A program made the position numbers and the translations under genes. From Alkalihalobacillus deserti (GTDB taxonomy: Bacteria; Bacillota; Bacilli; Bacillales; Bacillaceae_D): a stretch of 61,120 bases of DNA. The stretch spans positions 1 to 61,120 of the forward strand of contig NZ_JAJAFR010000019.1 in NCBI RefSeq assembly GCF_020734105.1. Reading direction: 5' to 3'. A model generated the notes under the pieces. It was not told the DNA's origin. It did no database searches and saw only the letters and a list, made by a program, of their open reading frames with translations. Positions 1 through 10,563 of the stretch are shown one piece after another (position 1 is the stretch's first letter; every line of letters starts with the position of its first letter).

Positions 1-145
1 AGTGCTTGATTTGTGCTCAAACTGTATCGCTAACGATACGTTGTGATTTTACTAAATCACTTAAAATTGACGAGAAAATCATGTTTTCTCTTTTCGCTTG
101 GCTTTTGTTCAGTTTTCAAAGAACTATTTTGTCGCTTTATGGCGA
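1..145 (-). promoter_or_regulatory. rRNA operon leader (boxA), 16S lies off the left edge
   Basis: This is the transcribed leader of a ribosomal RNA operon read on the minus strand. On that strand, positions 124-111 read GTTCTTTGAAAACT, which matches the boxA antitermination element found ahead of Bacillus 16S genes, followed by the usual ACAAAAGCCAAGCG-like stretch. The start of 16S itself is not present, so the gene begins to the left of position 1. Its position directly after lysS matches an rrn operon in the B. subtilis arrangement. Confidence 0.8.
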
Positions 146-152
146 CTTTCAT

Positions 153-181
153 ATCTTATCAAACCTTGTTAGGTTTGTCAA
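153..181 (-). promoter_or_regulatory. rrn promoter P2 (sigma A)
   Basis: The -35 box TTGACA (181-176) and the -10 box TAAGAT (158-153) are separated by exactly 17 bp. The promoter lies immediately upstream of the boxA leader. A small hairpin with arms GTCGC/GCGAC (146-131) follows the -10. Confidence 0.8.
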
Positions 182-226
182 TATGTTTTTCCGAAAGTGT
201 TTATGTCGTTCTTGGCGACAAGAAAT

Positions 227-255
227 AATATACCATTATTAAAAAAATATTGCAA
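227..255 (-). promoter_or_regulatory. rrn promoter P1 (sigma A)
   Basis: TTGCAA (255-250) and TATATT (232-227) are separated by 17 bp, forming the upstream member of a tandem promoter pair. It sits just after the lysS terminator, so the rRNA operon is initiated independently of lysS. An A/T-rich upstream stretch (256-281) could act as an UP element. Confidence 0.75.
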
Positions 256-274
256 GATCTTTTTGAAAAAAGTT

Positions 275-313
275 AAAAAAAGAGTGGGGCCAGCAAAACC
301 TTGCTAGTCCCAC
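275..313 (-). terminator. lysS terminator
   Basis: The minus strand shows a GC-rich hairpin (GTGGGACTAGCAAG pairing with a GCTGGCCCCAC arm) followed by seven T residues. It lies 14 bp after the lysS stop codon. Confidence 0.85.
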
Positions 314-326
314 CTAATGACTCTCT

Positions 327-1865
<1,539 letters not shown>

Positions 1866-1885
1866 TCAGTTGGTTCTTCTATGTA

Positions 1886-1913
1886 GAAAAACTGCCAGTG
1901 AGGCACACTGGCA
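1886..1913 (-). terminator. Hairpin with T-run in the lysS leader
   Basis: A perfect 9-bp stem CTGCCAGTG/CACTGGCAG with a 5-nt loop is followed on the minus strand by TTTTTCT. It ends transcription from dusB. Because the lysS promoter lies upstream of it, it could also attenuate lysS. Confidence 0.8.
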
Positions 1914-1932
1914 GCATATTAATCACACACGC

Positions 1933-1961
1933 ATTATAGTGAAGTCAATCAAAAAAGTCAA
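1933..1961 (-). promoter_or_regulatory. lysS promoter (sigma A)
   Basis: TTGACT (1961-1956) and TATAAT (1938-1933) are separated by 17 bp. The -35 overlaps the dusB stop codon. The predicted start near 1926 gives a leader of about 100 nt that contains the hairpin at 1891-1913. Confidence 0.75.
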
Positions 1962-2959
1962 ACTGCGCTTAATTGTTCGACCTGACGAGCCTCTACTTCC
2001 TCAATAAATGCATATAATGTACTAGCAACATCATCTCTTGTCTCAAAGCCATTAATTTTATCACGTACGCGTCCATTTCCACGCATTCCTTTTAAATACC
2101 ACGCTGCATGCTTACGCATCTCACGAACAGCTACATTTTCACCTTTTAATTTAATCAAACGGTCCATATGAATCATACACACATCGATTTTTTCACGCGG
2201 AGTTGGCTCATTCGGAGTCACCCCATGCTCAAGGTATTGAATCGTTTGATAGAGCATCCAAGGGTTTCCAAGTGCCGCTCTTCCAATCATAACACCATCA
2301 ACACCTGTCTCATCTACCATACGACGGGCATCTTGAGGGGTCGTTACATCCCCATTACCGATTACAGGAATATTCACCGCTTCTTTTACTTCTTTAATAA
2401 TGTTCCAATCGGCTTTTCCTTCGTACATTTGTACACGTGTACGACCGTGTACAGCTACTGCACTACCACCTGCACGTTCAACTGCACGAGCATTCTCAAC
2501 CGCATAAACATGATCTGAATCCCAGCCAATACGCATCTTGACCGTTACAGGCTTATCAACAGCATCAACTGTTGCTGCCACCATCTCATAAATTTTATTA
2601 GGATCTAATAACCACTTCGCTCCCGCATCACATTTTGTAATTTTCGGAACTGGGCAACCCATATTAATGTCGATGATGTCCGCATTCGTATTTTTATCAA
2701 CGAATTTAGCAGCTTCTACTAATGTTTCTCTTTCACCGCCAAAAATTTGCAAGCTCAATGGCTTTTCACGTTCATCGACATAAAGCATACTTAATGATTT
2801 TTCATTTTTATGAAGAATCGCTTTATCACTTACCATCTCAGCACAAACTAGACCCGCACCAAACTCCTTAGCGATAAGGCGAAAAGCTGGATTACACACA
2901 CCTGCCATTGGTGCTAATACCACTTGGTTTTTCATTTCAATATTCCCGATCTTTAACAT
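1958..2959 (-). CDS. dusB: tRNA-dihydrouridine synthase B
   Basis: An FMN-dependent enzyme that reduces uridines in the tRNA D-loop using NAD(P)H. The TIM-barrel start is LAPMAGVCNPAFR. The catalytic cysteine lies in DINMGCPVPK, and the phosphate-binding parts are NGDV and GVMIGRAALGNPW. I start at 2959 (MLKIGNIEM, 333 residues) because GGAGG is 8 bp upstream; the longer frame to 2983 adds eight residues ahead of the conserved start. It closes the folate operon, one gene after folK and xre, as in B. subtilis. Confidence 0.95.
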   Translation of the reverse strand: MLKIGNIEMKNQVVLAPMAGVCNPAFRLIAKEFGAGLVCAEMVSDKAILHKNEKSLSMLYVDEREKPLSLQIFGGERETLVEAAKFVDKNTNADIIDINMGCPVPKITKCDAGAKWLLDPNKIYEMVAATVDAVDKPVTVKMRIGWDSDHVYAVENARAVERAGGSAVAVHGRTRVQMYEGKADWNIIKEVKEAVNIPVIGNGDVTTPQDARRMVDETGVDGVMIGRAALGNPWMLYQTIQYLEHGVTPNEPTPREKIDVCMIHMDRLIKLKGENVAVREMRKHAAWYLKGMRGNGRVRDKINGFETRDDVASTLYAFIEEVEARQVEQLSAV

Positions 2960-2984
2960 ACCTTTCACCTCCAAAAATTTCAAC

Positions 2985-3182
2985 TTAACTTAATTCCTGT
3001 TTGCTTATATTTAAAACCGACACCATCCGTTCAACAATAGATTCACTAGGTAGGCGGGTTCCTCTTTCTACTTCTCCTAACACAGACACAGATATTCCTA
3101 TTTGCTTGGCAAATCCTTCTTGAGTGTATCCTTTGAGTTTGCGGTAGGCTCGAATTCTTCTTCCGCTGGTTCTGGACTCCAT
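2985..3182 (-). CDS. yazB: Small XRE-family helix-turn-helix protein (YazB-like)
   Basis: A 65-residue protein that is almost entirely one Cro/C1-type helix-turn-helix: GRRIRAYRKLKGYTQ, then IGISVSVLGEVERG. Its target is unknown. It matches B. subtilis YazB in position (folK-yazB-dusB) and size. The first 85 bp overlap the 3' end of folK in another frame. The overlap looks real, because the helix-turn-helix fold begins by residue 8 and no later start would keep it. Co-transcription with folate genes suggests a regulatory role, but that is inference. Confidence 0.8.
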   Translation of the reverse strand: MESRTSGRRIRAYRKLKGYTQEGFAKQIGISVSVLGEVERGTRLPSESIVERMVSVLNISKQELS

Positions 3183-3661
3183 ATTCGTACCCCTTCTTTA
3201 TCTGGTAATGCTCTATATATCTCTTTAATCGACTGCTTTAAATGTGTGGCATAAAGATCCGGGTACACTTCCATTAACGGGGTGATCACAAACGCCCGCT
3301 CCCACATTCTCGGATGAGGGATCAAAAGGTTCTCCATCACTATATTTTCTTGGTCAAAGAGCAAAATGTCAAGGTCTATTGTTCGAGGCCCCCATCTCAC
3401 ATCTCTCGTGCGGCCACACCGCTCTTCAATTAATTGTGTTGCCTCCAATAATACCCTCGGGCTTAAACTTGTATTCACAACTACAACCATATTCAAAAAT
3501 GACTGCTGATTCACATAGCCAACAGGTTCTGTTTCATAGATGGAAGAACTAACAATAAATTCGATATGAGGATGCTCCCTCAAAAGCTGTATCGCGCTCA
3601 TTAAGTGCTCGTATCGATCACCTATATTAGATCCTAATGCAATATAGACGTCATGGCTCAT
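3098..3661 (-). CDS. folK: 2-amino-4-hydroxy-6-hydroxymethyldihydropteridine pyrophosphokinase
   Basis: Transfers pyrophosphate from ATP to 6-hydroxymethyl-dihydropterin in folate synthesis. HPPK hallmarks are ALGSNIGDR at the N-terminus, ETEPVGYVNQQSFLN, and the signature RWGPRTIDLDILLFD. At 187 residues it is about 20 longer than usual. The extra C-terminal, Glu/Lys-rich tail (about 165-187) is encoded in the region that overlaps the xre gene. The start ATG overlaps the folB stop by 4 bp, suggesting translational coupling. Confidence 0.95.
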   Translation of the reverse strand: MSHDVYIALGSNIGDRYEHLMSAIQLLREHPHIEFIVSSSIYETEPVGYVNQQSFLNMVVVVNTSLSPRVLLEATQLIEERCGRTRDVRWGPRTIDLDILLFDQENIVMENLLIPHPRMWERAFVITPLMEVYPDLYATHLKQSIKEIYRALPDKEGVRIWSPEPAEEEFEPTANSKDTLKKDLPSK

Positions 3662-4020
3662 TTGCGTGCCCTCGTCAATTCTACTGCAACCGACTGATAA
3701 TGACCAGGAATGGGCGGATCTGGCTTAATGACTTTAACCGTACATTCTTGCAAAAGAGGAAAAGAATTCAATAAATCATTTGCTATCCTCTCTGCAACCG
3801 ATTCAACAAGTCTAAAAGATTGTCCTTCTACGATTTCTTTTACTTTTTCATATACCTCACCATAGTTAATCGTATCATCCAAATGATCCGTTGTTCCAGC
3901 TCGAGCCAATTCTACTTGTAACACTAAATCAACAATAAAACGCTGACCTAATTTTTTTTCTTCTGCAAACACACCATGATATCCATAAAACGCTAATTGA
4001 TTCATATAAATTTTATCCAT
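3658..4020 (-). CDS. folB: Dihydroneopterin aldolase
   Basis: Converts 7,8-dihydroneopterin to 6-hydroxymethyl-dihydropterin and glycolaldehyde. The 120-residue protein has the family start MDKIYMNQLAFYGYHGVF, the FIVDLVL strand, and the C-terminal catalytic region VKVIKPDPPIPGHYQSVAVEL. It overlaps folP by 8 bp and folK by 4 bp. Confidence 0.95.
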   Translation of the reverse strand: MDKIYMNQLAFYGYHGVFAEEKKLGQRFIVDLVLQVELARAGTTDHLDDTINYGEVYEKVKEIVEGQSFRLVESVAERIANDLLNSFPLLQECTVKVIKPDPPIPGHYQSVAVELTRARK

Positions 4021-4852
4021 TTAATGAATCTCCTTTTCTCTCTAAGGCATCGATCATTTTAGCCATACGGGATATTTCCTTCACGTCATGAACTCTCATC
4101 AATTGACACCCTTTCATAATTCCATAACAAACGGTTGCACCAGTCCCTTCCATCCGTTCGTCAACAGGTAAATTGAGAGTTTTAGCGACAACTGATTTCC
4201 GCGACGTGCCAAGAAGGACAGGATATCCCATTTCAACGATGCGATCGAGATGCCTCATAACTTCCATATTCTCTTCATAGCTTTTCGCAAAACCAATACC
4301 TGGATCTAACAAAATATGTTCTTTAGGGACACCTGCATTCAAACAGATAGATACGCTTTCTTCCAGATCTACAATTACATCAATCATCAAATCAGTGTAT
4401 ATTGACTTTTTACGATTGTGTGTAAGAATGATTGGAACCTGATACTTAGCGGCTATCTTTGCCATCTCCGGGTCCCACTTAGCTCCCCATACGTCATTAA
4501 GAATGCTAGCACCTGCTTCTAATGCCTGTTTCGCTACTTCTGCTTTATACGTATCAATTGAAATTGGAACATCGATTTCACTAGCTATCGCTTTTATAAC
4601 AGGTATAACACGACGAATCTCTTCATCAGCTTCCACCTGTGTTGATCCTGGGCGCGTTGATTCGCCACCAACATCAATAATATCTGCTCCATCTTCCACT
4701 AATTGCTTCGCTCTAGAAACAGCGGTGTTTAATTCGTCAAACTTTCCCCCATCTGAGAACGAGTCTGGGGTGATATTTAAAATTCCCATTATTAGTGTTT
4801 TCTCTTTTAATTTTTGAAGCAACTGATCATTCTGTTTTCGTTGTTCATTCAT
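4013..4852 (-). CDS. folP: Dihydropteroate synthase
   Basis: Condenses p-aminobenzoate with hydroxymethyl-dihydropterin pyrophosphate; it is the sulfonamide target (sul in B. subtilis). Signatures are MGILNITPDSFSDGG, DIIDVGGESTRPGS, DPGIGFAKS and LLGTSRKS. The start at 4852 (MNEQRKQN, 279 residues) has GGAGG 6 bp upstream. The longer frame to 4933 would add 27 residues lying inside pabC. It overlaps the end of pabC by 8 bp. Confidence 0.96.
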   Translation of the reverse strand: MNEQRKQNDQLLQKLKEKTLIMGILNITPDSFSDGGKFDELNTAVSRAKQLVEDGADIIDVGGESTRPGSTQVEADEEIRRVIPVIKAIASEIDVPISIDTYKAEVAKQALEAGASILNDVWGAKWDPEMAKIAAKYQVPIILTHNRKKSIYTDLMIDVIVDLEESVSICLNAGVPKEHILLDPGIGFAKSYEENMEVMRHLDRIVEMGYPVLLGTSRKSVVAKTLNLPVDERMEGTGATVCYGIMKGCQLMRVHDVKEISRMAKMIDALERKGDSLNG

Positions 4853-5711
4853 CACAAACCTCCATAATTTCTGACCGACTCCACAAATGACCTCGATAAC
4901 GATCAAATTCACGCTTAAGTTCACATGCAACAAATCGTTTCCCTTTCAATAATTCACCATTAATTGAACAAAGAGGAATGATTTCTTGAATGGAGTTCGT
5001 AATAAAAGCTTCATCTGCTTCAAGCAGTTCTTCCTCATGATAAAAACCGACCTCGTAAGGGATCGCCTTTTTATCTAATAGAGCTAATACAAATCTTCTC
5101 GTAATTCCGTCTAAAATACCTGTTTTAACAGCCGGTGTATAAACAACACCTTTCTTTGCCCAAAACACATTAGAAACAATGCCTTCTGCTACAAATCCTG
5201 ATTCTGTTAAGAAGATTCCCTCACTCTTTACAGCATCGCCTATTTCACGCTTTGCCAACACATTATTTAGATAGTGATGTGATTTTAATCGATAAGAGCC
5301 TTCTGGTGTGTTTCGTCTTGTTGAAAGAATTCTAGCTTCCTTTTCCGTCCCTACACTTGGGAGCGGCTTCATATAAACAATTAAAGTAGGTTTTGTATAT
5401 TCGCCTGTGTAAAGGCCTAACTCCTCAGATCCAGCGGCAACATTCCATCTCACATAAGCACTACTCAATTGATTGGCGGCCAAAAGCTCTTGAATGATCA
5501 TTAAGACTTCAGATTTAGACATCGACCAAGTGATCCCCATCATATGAAGTCCTTCTTGTAAACGCTGAAAATGGTCATCCAATAAAAAGGGATGACCATT
5601 TTCAACACGAAATGTCTCAAAAAGCCCTAGACCATACAAATAACCATGATCAAAAGCAGAAACCATCGCCTGTTCTTTGGGAACAATGGAACCATTTATA
5701 TAGACGTACAC
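4845..5711 (-). CDS. pabC: 4-amino-4-deoxychorismate lyase
   Basis: A PLP-dependent fold IV enzyme that releases pyruvate from aminodeoxychorismate to give p-aminobenzoate. It shows [20 protein letters not shown] near the start, the PLP-lysine region [10 protein letters not shown], and the cofactor-binding [16 protein letters not shown]. The N-terminus overlaps the end of pabA by 16 bp. Branched-chain or D-amino acid aminotransferases share the fold, but the operon places it firmly in folate synthesis. Confidence 0.93.
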   Translation of the reverse strand: MYVYINGSIVPKEQAMVSAFDHGYLYGLGLFETFRVENGHPFLLDDHFQRLQEGLHMMGITWSMSKSEVLMIIQELLAANQLSSAYVRWNVAAGSEELGLYTGEYTKPTLIVYMKPLPSVGTEKEARILSTRRNTPEGSYRLKSHHYLNNVLAKREIGDAVKSEGIFLTESGFVAEGIVSNVFWAKKGVVYTPAVKTGILDGITRRFVLALLDKKAIPYEVGFYHEEELLEADEAFITNSIQEIIPLCSINGELLKGKRFVACELKREFDRYRGHLWSRSEIMEVCDE

Positions 5712-6292
5712 GTTGATTTCTCCTTACCATACTTTTCAATAAAATTACGAAGCAGTTTCTTTCCATCTGAAGTCATAATTGATTCTGGATGGAATTGAAC
5801 ACCCTCTATCGGCAGATCACGATGGCGCAAAGCCATAATCTCCCCTTCATCTGTTTCAGCCGTTATTTCAAGGCAATCAGGTAATGTTTCTTTTTTGACG
5901 ATTAATGAATGATATCTAGTTGCTGTTAACGGAGATGGTAATCCTGAAAAAATTGATTCTCCATTATGGATGATCTCAGATGTTTTCCCGTGCATCAGTC
6001 GATCAGCACGAATAACATCTCCACCAAACACTTGCGCAATTGATTGATGTCCTAAACAAACCCCAAAGATCGGTAATTTCCTAGCAAAATATTCAATAGC
6101 TTCTAAACTAATTCCCGCTTCATTCGGACTACAAGGCCCTGGAGAAATCATAAGAAAATCCGGGTTCATCTGCTCAATTTCTTCAATCGAAATTTGATCG
6201 TTACGACGAACAACAAGCTCTTGTCCCATTTCTCCTAAATATTGAACGAGATTATACGTAAATGAATCATAGTTATCAATCATTAAAATCAT
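5696..6292 (-). CDS. pabA: Aminodeoxychorismate/anthranilate synthase glutamine amidotransferase
   Basis: Supplies ammonia from glutamine to PabB; in B. subtilis the same protein also serves TrpE. The class I triad is visible: the cysteine in [14 protein letters not shown] and the HPES box in [13 protein letters not shown]. The start is [21 protein letters not shown]. Its ribosome site lies within a run of NAG triplets (6299-6353) resembling a TRAP target, so tryptophan-dependent translation control is plausible. Confidence 0.95.
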   Translation of the reverse strand: MILMIDNYDSFTYNLVQYLGEMGQELVVRRNDQISIEEIEQMNPDFLMISPGPCSPNEAGISLEAIEYFARKLPIFGVCLGHQSIAQVFGGDVIRADRLMHGKTSEIIHNGESIFSGLPSPLTATRYHSLIVKKETLPDCLEITAETDEGEIMALRHRDLPIEGVQFHPESIMTSDGKKLLRNFIEKYGKEKSTCTSI

Positions 6293-6298
6293 TTTTTT

Positions 6299-6353
6299 CT
6301 CCTCCTCAGCTCATACTCACTGTTCTTTTTCTCATCTCTACTTCACTTTGCTC
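6299..6353 (-). promoter_or_regulatory. Candidate TRAP-binding NAG repeat over the pabA ribosome site
   Basis: The minus strand at the end of pabB reads as eleven NAG triplets: GAG, AAG, AAG, GAG, GAG, AAG, CAG, GAG, GAG, GAG, GAG. The spacers are 2,2,2,2,3,2,1,3,2 and 3 nt. The last triplets form the pabA Shine-Dalgarno. In B. subtilis, TRAP binds GAG/TAG repeats over this same ribosome site (trpG). No mtrB gene is in the window, so the role is inferred. Confidence 0.55.
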
Positions 6354-7763
6354 TAGTGCGTGCCAAAGCGCTCTTGCTTTTTTCAATGATTCTTTATATT
6401 CATTAGATGGAATCGAATCAATCACAATTCCCGCTCCGGCCTGCACGTGGGCTTGTCCATCCTTACAAACCATTGTTCGAATGGCAATATTTAATTCCAT
6501 ATTATCATCAAAGCCGATCCATCCTATAGATCCAGTATAAATCCCTCTTCTAACTGGTTCAAGCTCTTCTATAATTTCCATCGTCCTTACTTTCGGTGCA
6601 CCGGTAATCGTTCCACCAGGAAATGTCGCTCGAATGACATCATAAAGATCATTTCCTTTTGCGAGAGTTCCTTTTACGTTTGAAACGATATGCATGACAT
6701 GAGAGTATTTTTCAATGACCATTAATTCATCTACTTCTACACTTCCATATATTGAAACTCTTCCTAGATCATTTCGCTCTAAGTCAACGAGCATAACATG
6801 TTCAGCGCGTTCCTTTTCGTTATGAATTAAAGAATCAGCAAGTTGTTGATCTTCTTTTTCGTTCTTACCACGAGAACGTGTTCCTGCAATCGGTCTTGTA
6901 CTTAGTTCTTCGCCATTCTTTTTAACGAGTAATTCAGGAGAGGCACTGACAAATTGAAAATCAGGTGTATGAAAATAACTCATATACGGAGATGGATTTA
7001 ACTCTCTTAAAATCTCATATACATGTAATGGATCTGCTGTTAGCTCTTGTGACTGCCTTACTGACAAGTTCACTTGAAACACATCTCCTGCTGCAATATA
7101 GCTTTTGATCTTTTCTACCGCATCACAAAATGCTTCTTCGGATAATGAAGCAGTTTTCTCTGCCGGCTTTCTAGAGGGTTTTCTTTGAATGGGTGAAGAA
7201 TGAACTACCTTTTTCCATTCCTCTACATAATGAGCCACTCTCTTTTCAAGGACTTCATAGGCATCTTGCTGTCCATGACTGATGACCCACATCTCTTTTT
7301 CCAAGTGGTCATAAACAAAAACGTCATTAAAAAGCATAAAATAAAGCTCTGGAAGTTCAAGATCGTCTGAGGCTTCATTAGGTAATTTTTCAATTTCCCT
7401 GACAATATCATAAGAGAAATAACCAATAGCACCGCCTTGGAAAGGAGGTAATTCTTTAATAGTTGGCAGATAGTAAGGAGCAAGTATTTCTTTTAAGCTA
7501 TCTAGCAGAGGCCCGTTTTTTATTTCGGTTTCCCCATCCATTTCTACTGTTAATCGATCTGCTTTTCCTTTGACAATAGCAAACGGCTCCAACCCCATAA
7601 TACTATAACGCCCATCTCTACCACTTTCTAAAAGAACATGCTGCACATGATCAGCTGCTAATTTTACATATCGGGAAAACCAATCATTTTCCTCAAGCGG
7701 AAACGACCTTACTACACTCGTCCGATTAGATTGTTTTTCATTCTTCTGTTGCACCGCGTCCAC
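6306..7763 (-). CDS. pabB: Aminodeoxychorismate synthase component I
   Basis: Aminates chorismate to 4-amino-4-deoxychorismate, using ammonia from PabA. The chorismate-binding domain occupies the C-terminal half: [51 protein letters not shown] and [13 protein letters not shown]. The GTG start at 7763 has only a weak ribosome site (CGGAAACGGAA). It is the first gene of the folate operon. TrpE is the alternative, but the pabA-pabC-fol neighbours decide for PabB. Confidence 0.93.
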   Translation of the reverse strand: MDAVQQKNEKQSNRTSVVRSFPLEENDWFSRYVKLAADHVQHVLLESGRDGRYSIMGLEPFAIVKGKADRLTVEMDGETEIKNGPLLDSLKEILAPYYLPTIKELPPFQGGAIGYFSYDIVREIEKLPNEASDDLELPELYFMLFNDVFVYDHLEKEMWVISHGQQDAYEVLEKRVAHYVEEWKKVVHSSPIQRKPSRKPAEKTASLSEEAFCDAVEKIKSYIAAGDVFQVNLSVRQSQELTADPLHVYEILRELNPSPYMSYFHTPDFQFVSASPELLVKKNGEELSTRPIAGTRSRGKNEKEDQQLADSLIHNEKERAEHVMLVDLERNDLGRVSIYGSVEVDELMVIEKYSHVMHIVSNVKGTLAKGNDLYDVIRATFPGGTITGAPKVRTMEIIEELEPVRRGIYTGSIGWIGFDDNMELNIAIRTMVCKDGQAHVQAGAGIVIDSIPSNEYKESLKKARALWHALEQSEVEMRKRTVSMS

Positions 7764-7785
7764 TTCCGTTTCCGTTCTTTTTATC

Positions 7786-7814
7786 TATTCTACATGAGAA
7801 CTCGAGAGAAAAAC
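7786..7814 (-). promoter_or_regulatory. Possible folate operon promoter
   Basis: On the minus strand TTGTTT is followed about 18 bp later by TAGAAT, roughly 25 bp before the pabB start. The -35 is a poor match, so this is a weak candidate. Confidence 0.3.
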
Positions 7815-7854
7815 AACAGTGACTGCTCTGCTAAATGTTATCAAAACCAAATGT

Positions 7855-8520
7855 TTACGCTTTTGTCTGCTTTTGGTCTCTTTCTTCGATGAAAAATTGC
7901 CCTTTCATATAACTGCAGTAAAAAATATTTTTAGTACATTGATATCCCATCTTACTTAACTCACTTAAAAGCCACTCTTTTGTTTTTTTGATGATGAGGA
8001 GGTGTTCATCTTGAATTTCCCCATCTTGAATTAAAGGTAATGTAAATAAAGAAGTTGTTTCATCTTTTTTAAAAATGGATAGATTACCTGATCTCTCTAG
8101 CATCGCATAATCGACTTCTCTAATATCCGATATTCCTTTCTCACGTAATTGGAATAAAACATCATCTATGTTATATCTTTGTTTCCTCATGTTCATTTGG
8201 TTCATTTTCCCATTTTCAATTATCATAATCGGCCTACCTTCGATCATATCTCGGAACTTTTGATTTTTCAAACTAATAAATGTTAGTGTAACCTGTATAA
8301 AAATCAGTAAAAAAATTGGAGCAAGCCCTCGCGCCATCGATACATTAGGATCCTCAATCGCAATAACGGCTAATTCGGCAATCATTAATGAAACAATAAT
8401 ATCTAGTAGACTTAATTCACCTAGCTCTTTCTTACCCATGAATCTAAAAAACATTAGAATGATGATAAACACTACGATCGTCCGAAGTAAAATAGTCACA
8501 ATTTCACTCACTTCAAGCAT
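7855..8520 (-). CDS. DUF421 membrane protein (YetF/YrbG-like)
   Basis: Biochemical function not known to me. The N-terminus carries three membrane helices (about 8-28, 38-58, 65-83), including the conserved FRFMGKKELGELSLLDIIVSLMIAELAV. A soluble domain follows with the family motif GRPIMIIENGKMN and RYNIDDVLFQLREKGISDIREVDYAMLERSGNLSIF. The spore-related members YetF and YrbG share this fold. It sits between cysK and the folate operon, where B. subtilis has no gene, so it is an insertion relative to that order. Confidence 0.85.
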   Translation of the reverse strand: MLEVSEIVTILLRTIVVFIIILMFFRFMGKKELGELSLLDIIVSLMIAELAVIAIEDPNVSMARGLAPIFLLIFIQVTLTFISLKNQKFRDMIEGRPIMIIENGKMNQMNMRKQRYNIDDVLFQLREKGISDIREVDYAMLERSGNLSIFKKDETTSLFTLPLIQDGEIQDEHLLIIKKTKEWLLSELSKMGYQCTKNIFYCSYMKGQFFIEERDQKQTKA

Positions 8521-8574
8521 GCTCCTTTCATCTTCTAATCACCTATTATCTTTCCCTTTGCTTCTAAATACATA

Positions 8575-8628
8575 CAAAAAAGAAGATAACTCAGGAAGGT
8601 CGTTTTAGACCTTTATAAGTTATCTTCT
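8575..8628 (-). terminator. cysK terminator
   Basis: A long stem (AGAAGATAACT pairing with AGTTATCTTCT, with an inner AAGGTC/GACCTT pairing) is followed by TTTTTT on the minus strand. Its 3' arm resembles those of the spoVG and yabG terminators in this window. Confidence 0.85.
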
Positions 8629-8651
8629 CAAGGGTAATCTATGAGTTAAAA

Positions 8652-9575
8652 TTAATCTTCAAATTGGTAAAGTGGTGTACTTAAGTAACGTTCACCATTT
8701 GATGGGATGATGGCTACAACTTTTTTACCTGGTCCAAGCTTCTCAGCAAGCTTAAGAGCAGCTGAAATCGCAGCGCCTGAAGAAATACCACCTAAGATCC
8801 CTTCTTCTTTAGCCGCACGACGAGCATATTCAAATGCTTCTTCGTTTGAAACTTGGATGACTTCATCATAAATTTCTGTATCTAAAATTTGAGGTACGAA
8901 GCCTGCACCAATCCCTTGAATTTTATGTGGTCCAGGGTTCCCACCAGAAAGGACTGGAGAATCCTTTGGCTCAACCGCTGCAATGTGAAGATTAGGGAAG
9001 TGTTCTTTTAGGAAACTACCTGCACCTGTAATCGTTCCACCCGTACCAATGCCAGATACGAAACCATCTAATTGGCCATCGGCTTGCTCAAGAAGTTCCT
9101 TGCCTGTTGTAAGGCGATGAATTTCTGGATTTGCTTCGTTTTCGAATTGTTGTGGCATGAAGTAGCCTTCTTCTTTTGAAAGCTCTGTCGCTTTGCGGAT
9201 CGCTCCACCCATTCCTTCTGGACCTGGTGTAAGAACTAATTCAGCTCCGTACGCACGTAAAAGGTTACGACGCTCCATACTCATTGTTTCAGGCATGACT
9301 AATGTAGCTTTATAGCCTTTTGCGGCTGCAACCATCGCAAGACCAATTCCAGTGTTACCACTTGTAGGTTCAACAATTGTTACTCCCGGTTTTAATTTCC
9401 CAGCTTTTTCAGCAGCTTCGATCATCGCAAGACCAATACGATCTTTTACACTGCTACCTGGATTCATGTATTCTAATTTCAAGTAAACATCCGCGTGTTT
9501 CTCTGTTACAAGACGATTTAATTTCACTAATGGCGTTTGTCCGATAAGCTCTGTAATTGAATTTACAACTTTCAC
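8652..9575 (-). CDS. cysK: Cysteine synthase A (O-acetylserine sulfhydrylase)
   Basis: Makes cysteine from O-acetylserine and sulfide with PLP. It has the PLP-lysine segment [19 protein letters not shown], the substrate loop [16 protein letters not shown], the phosphate-binding [12 protein letters not shown], and the family C-terminal region [13 protein letters not shown]. At 307 residues it is standard length. The start is GTG with an AGGGGG ribosome site. It has its own promoter and terminator. Confidence 0.96.
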   Translation of the reverse strand: MKVVNSITELIGQTPLVKLNRLVTEKHADVYLKLEYMNPGSSVKDRIGLAMIEAAEKAGKLKPGVTIVEPTSGNTGIGLAMVAAAKGYKATLVMPETMSMERRNLLRAYGAELVLTPGPEGMGGAIRKATELSKEEGYFMPQQFENEANPEIHRLTTGKELLEQADGQLDGFVSGIGTGGTITGAGSFLKEHFPNLHIAAVEPKDSPVLSGGNPGPHKIQGIGAGFVPQILDTEIYDEVIQVSNEEAFEYARRAAKEEGILGGISSGAAISAALKLAEKLGPGKKVVAIIPSNGERYLSTPLYQFED

Positions 9576-9624
9576 AAAAAATGCCCCCTAAATCCCAAGT
9601 AAGTTTATTGGTTTTATTAAATTT

Positions 9625-9653
9625 ATATTATCAGACGTTTTATGATTAGTCAA
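9625..9653 (-). promoter_or_regulatory. cysK promoter (sigma A)
   Basis: TTGACT (9653-9648) and TAATAT (9630-9625) are separated by 17 bp in an A/T-rich gap of about 105 bp between hslO and cysK. Confidence 0.75.
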
Positions 9654-9681
9654 TTAGTTAAGCTCAATAATTTACCAAAAA

Positions 9682-10560
9682 TTACTTTCCTTGTTCTAGG
9701 AGAACTTCTAATTCCTCTGCTGTCAAATTATATTGTTCGTTACAGAAAGAGCAAGTCGTTTCTGCCCCACCATCCTCATCAATCATCGCTTGAATCTCTT
9801 TCTTACCTAAACTGATAATCGCATTTTCAATTCTCTCTTTTGAACATCTGCATGAAAAGCTCACTGGTAGCTTATCAAGAAATTTCACATTGTCATCCCC
9901 AAGTAGAGCTTGTAGCATTTCTTCAGGTGGCATTCCAGCTTCTACTAATTTTGAAATCGGAGGAATGGTAGAAAGACGTTTTTCAATTTTATCAATAACA
10001 GCATCATCAGCACCCGGCATCAATTGAATTATAAACCCTCCCGCCGCTAGAATGGAGTTATCTGGATTGACTAAGACTCCGACACCAACAGATGAAGGTG
10101 TTTGTTCAGAAGAAGCAAAATAATACGTGAAGTCTTCTCCTAATTCCCCTGAAACGAGCGGTACACTTCCCGTAAAGTTCTCCTTTAAACCTAGATCTTT
10201 TGCCACAGATAAGTAGCCAGTTGTCCCGACTGCACGAGCGACATCTAATTTTCCTTGGCTATTTAAATCAAAATGAGTTTGGGGATTACTCACATACCCT
10301 CTTGTTTCACCTTTCGTATTCGCATCGACAATAATCGCCCCAATCGGGCCTTGTCCTTCAATTTTTACGGTTAATTTTGAATCACCTTTTAACATCATCG
10401 CCATCATTGTACTAGCCATCATCGCTCGACCTAATGCTGCCGACGCAGTTGGCCATGTGCCTTGACGTCTAACCGCCTCATTAACCATATTGGTCGCTAC
10501 CAAGGAATAGGCTCTGACACTACCCTCAAATGCCGTTGCTTTCACTAAATAATCTTCCAT
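9682..10560 (-). CDS. hslO: Hsp33 redox-regulated chaperonin
   Basis: A holdase chaperone activated by oxidation of its zinc cysteines. The C-terminal zinc centre is visible as [14 protein letters not shown] (CxC) and [10 protein letters not shown] (CxxC). The N-terminal domain begins [19 protein letters not shown]. At 292 residues it is full length. It starts 3 bp after the coaX stop codon, as in B. subtilis. Confidence 0.96.
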   Translation of the reverse strand: MEDYLVKATAFEGSVRAYSLVATNMVNEAVRRQGTWPTASAALGRAMMASTMMAMMLKGDSKLTVKIEGQGPIGAIIVDANTKGETRGYVSNPQTHFDLNSQGKLDVARAVGTTGYLSVAKDLGLKENFTGSVPLVSGELGEDFTYYFASSEQTPSSVGVGVLVNPDNSILAAGGFIIQLMPGADDAVIDKIEKRLSTIPPISKLVEAGMPPEEMLQALLGDDNVKFLDKLPVSFSCRCSKERIENAIISLGKKEIQAMIDEDGGAETTCSFCNEQYNLTAEELEVLLEQGK

Positions 10561-10563
10561 TTT

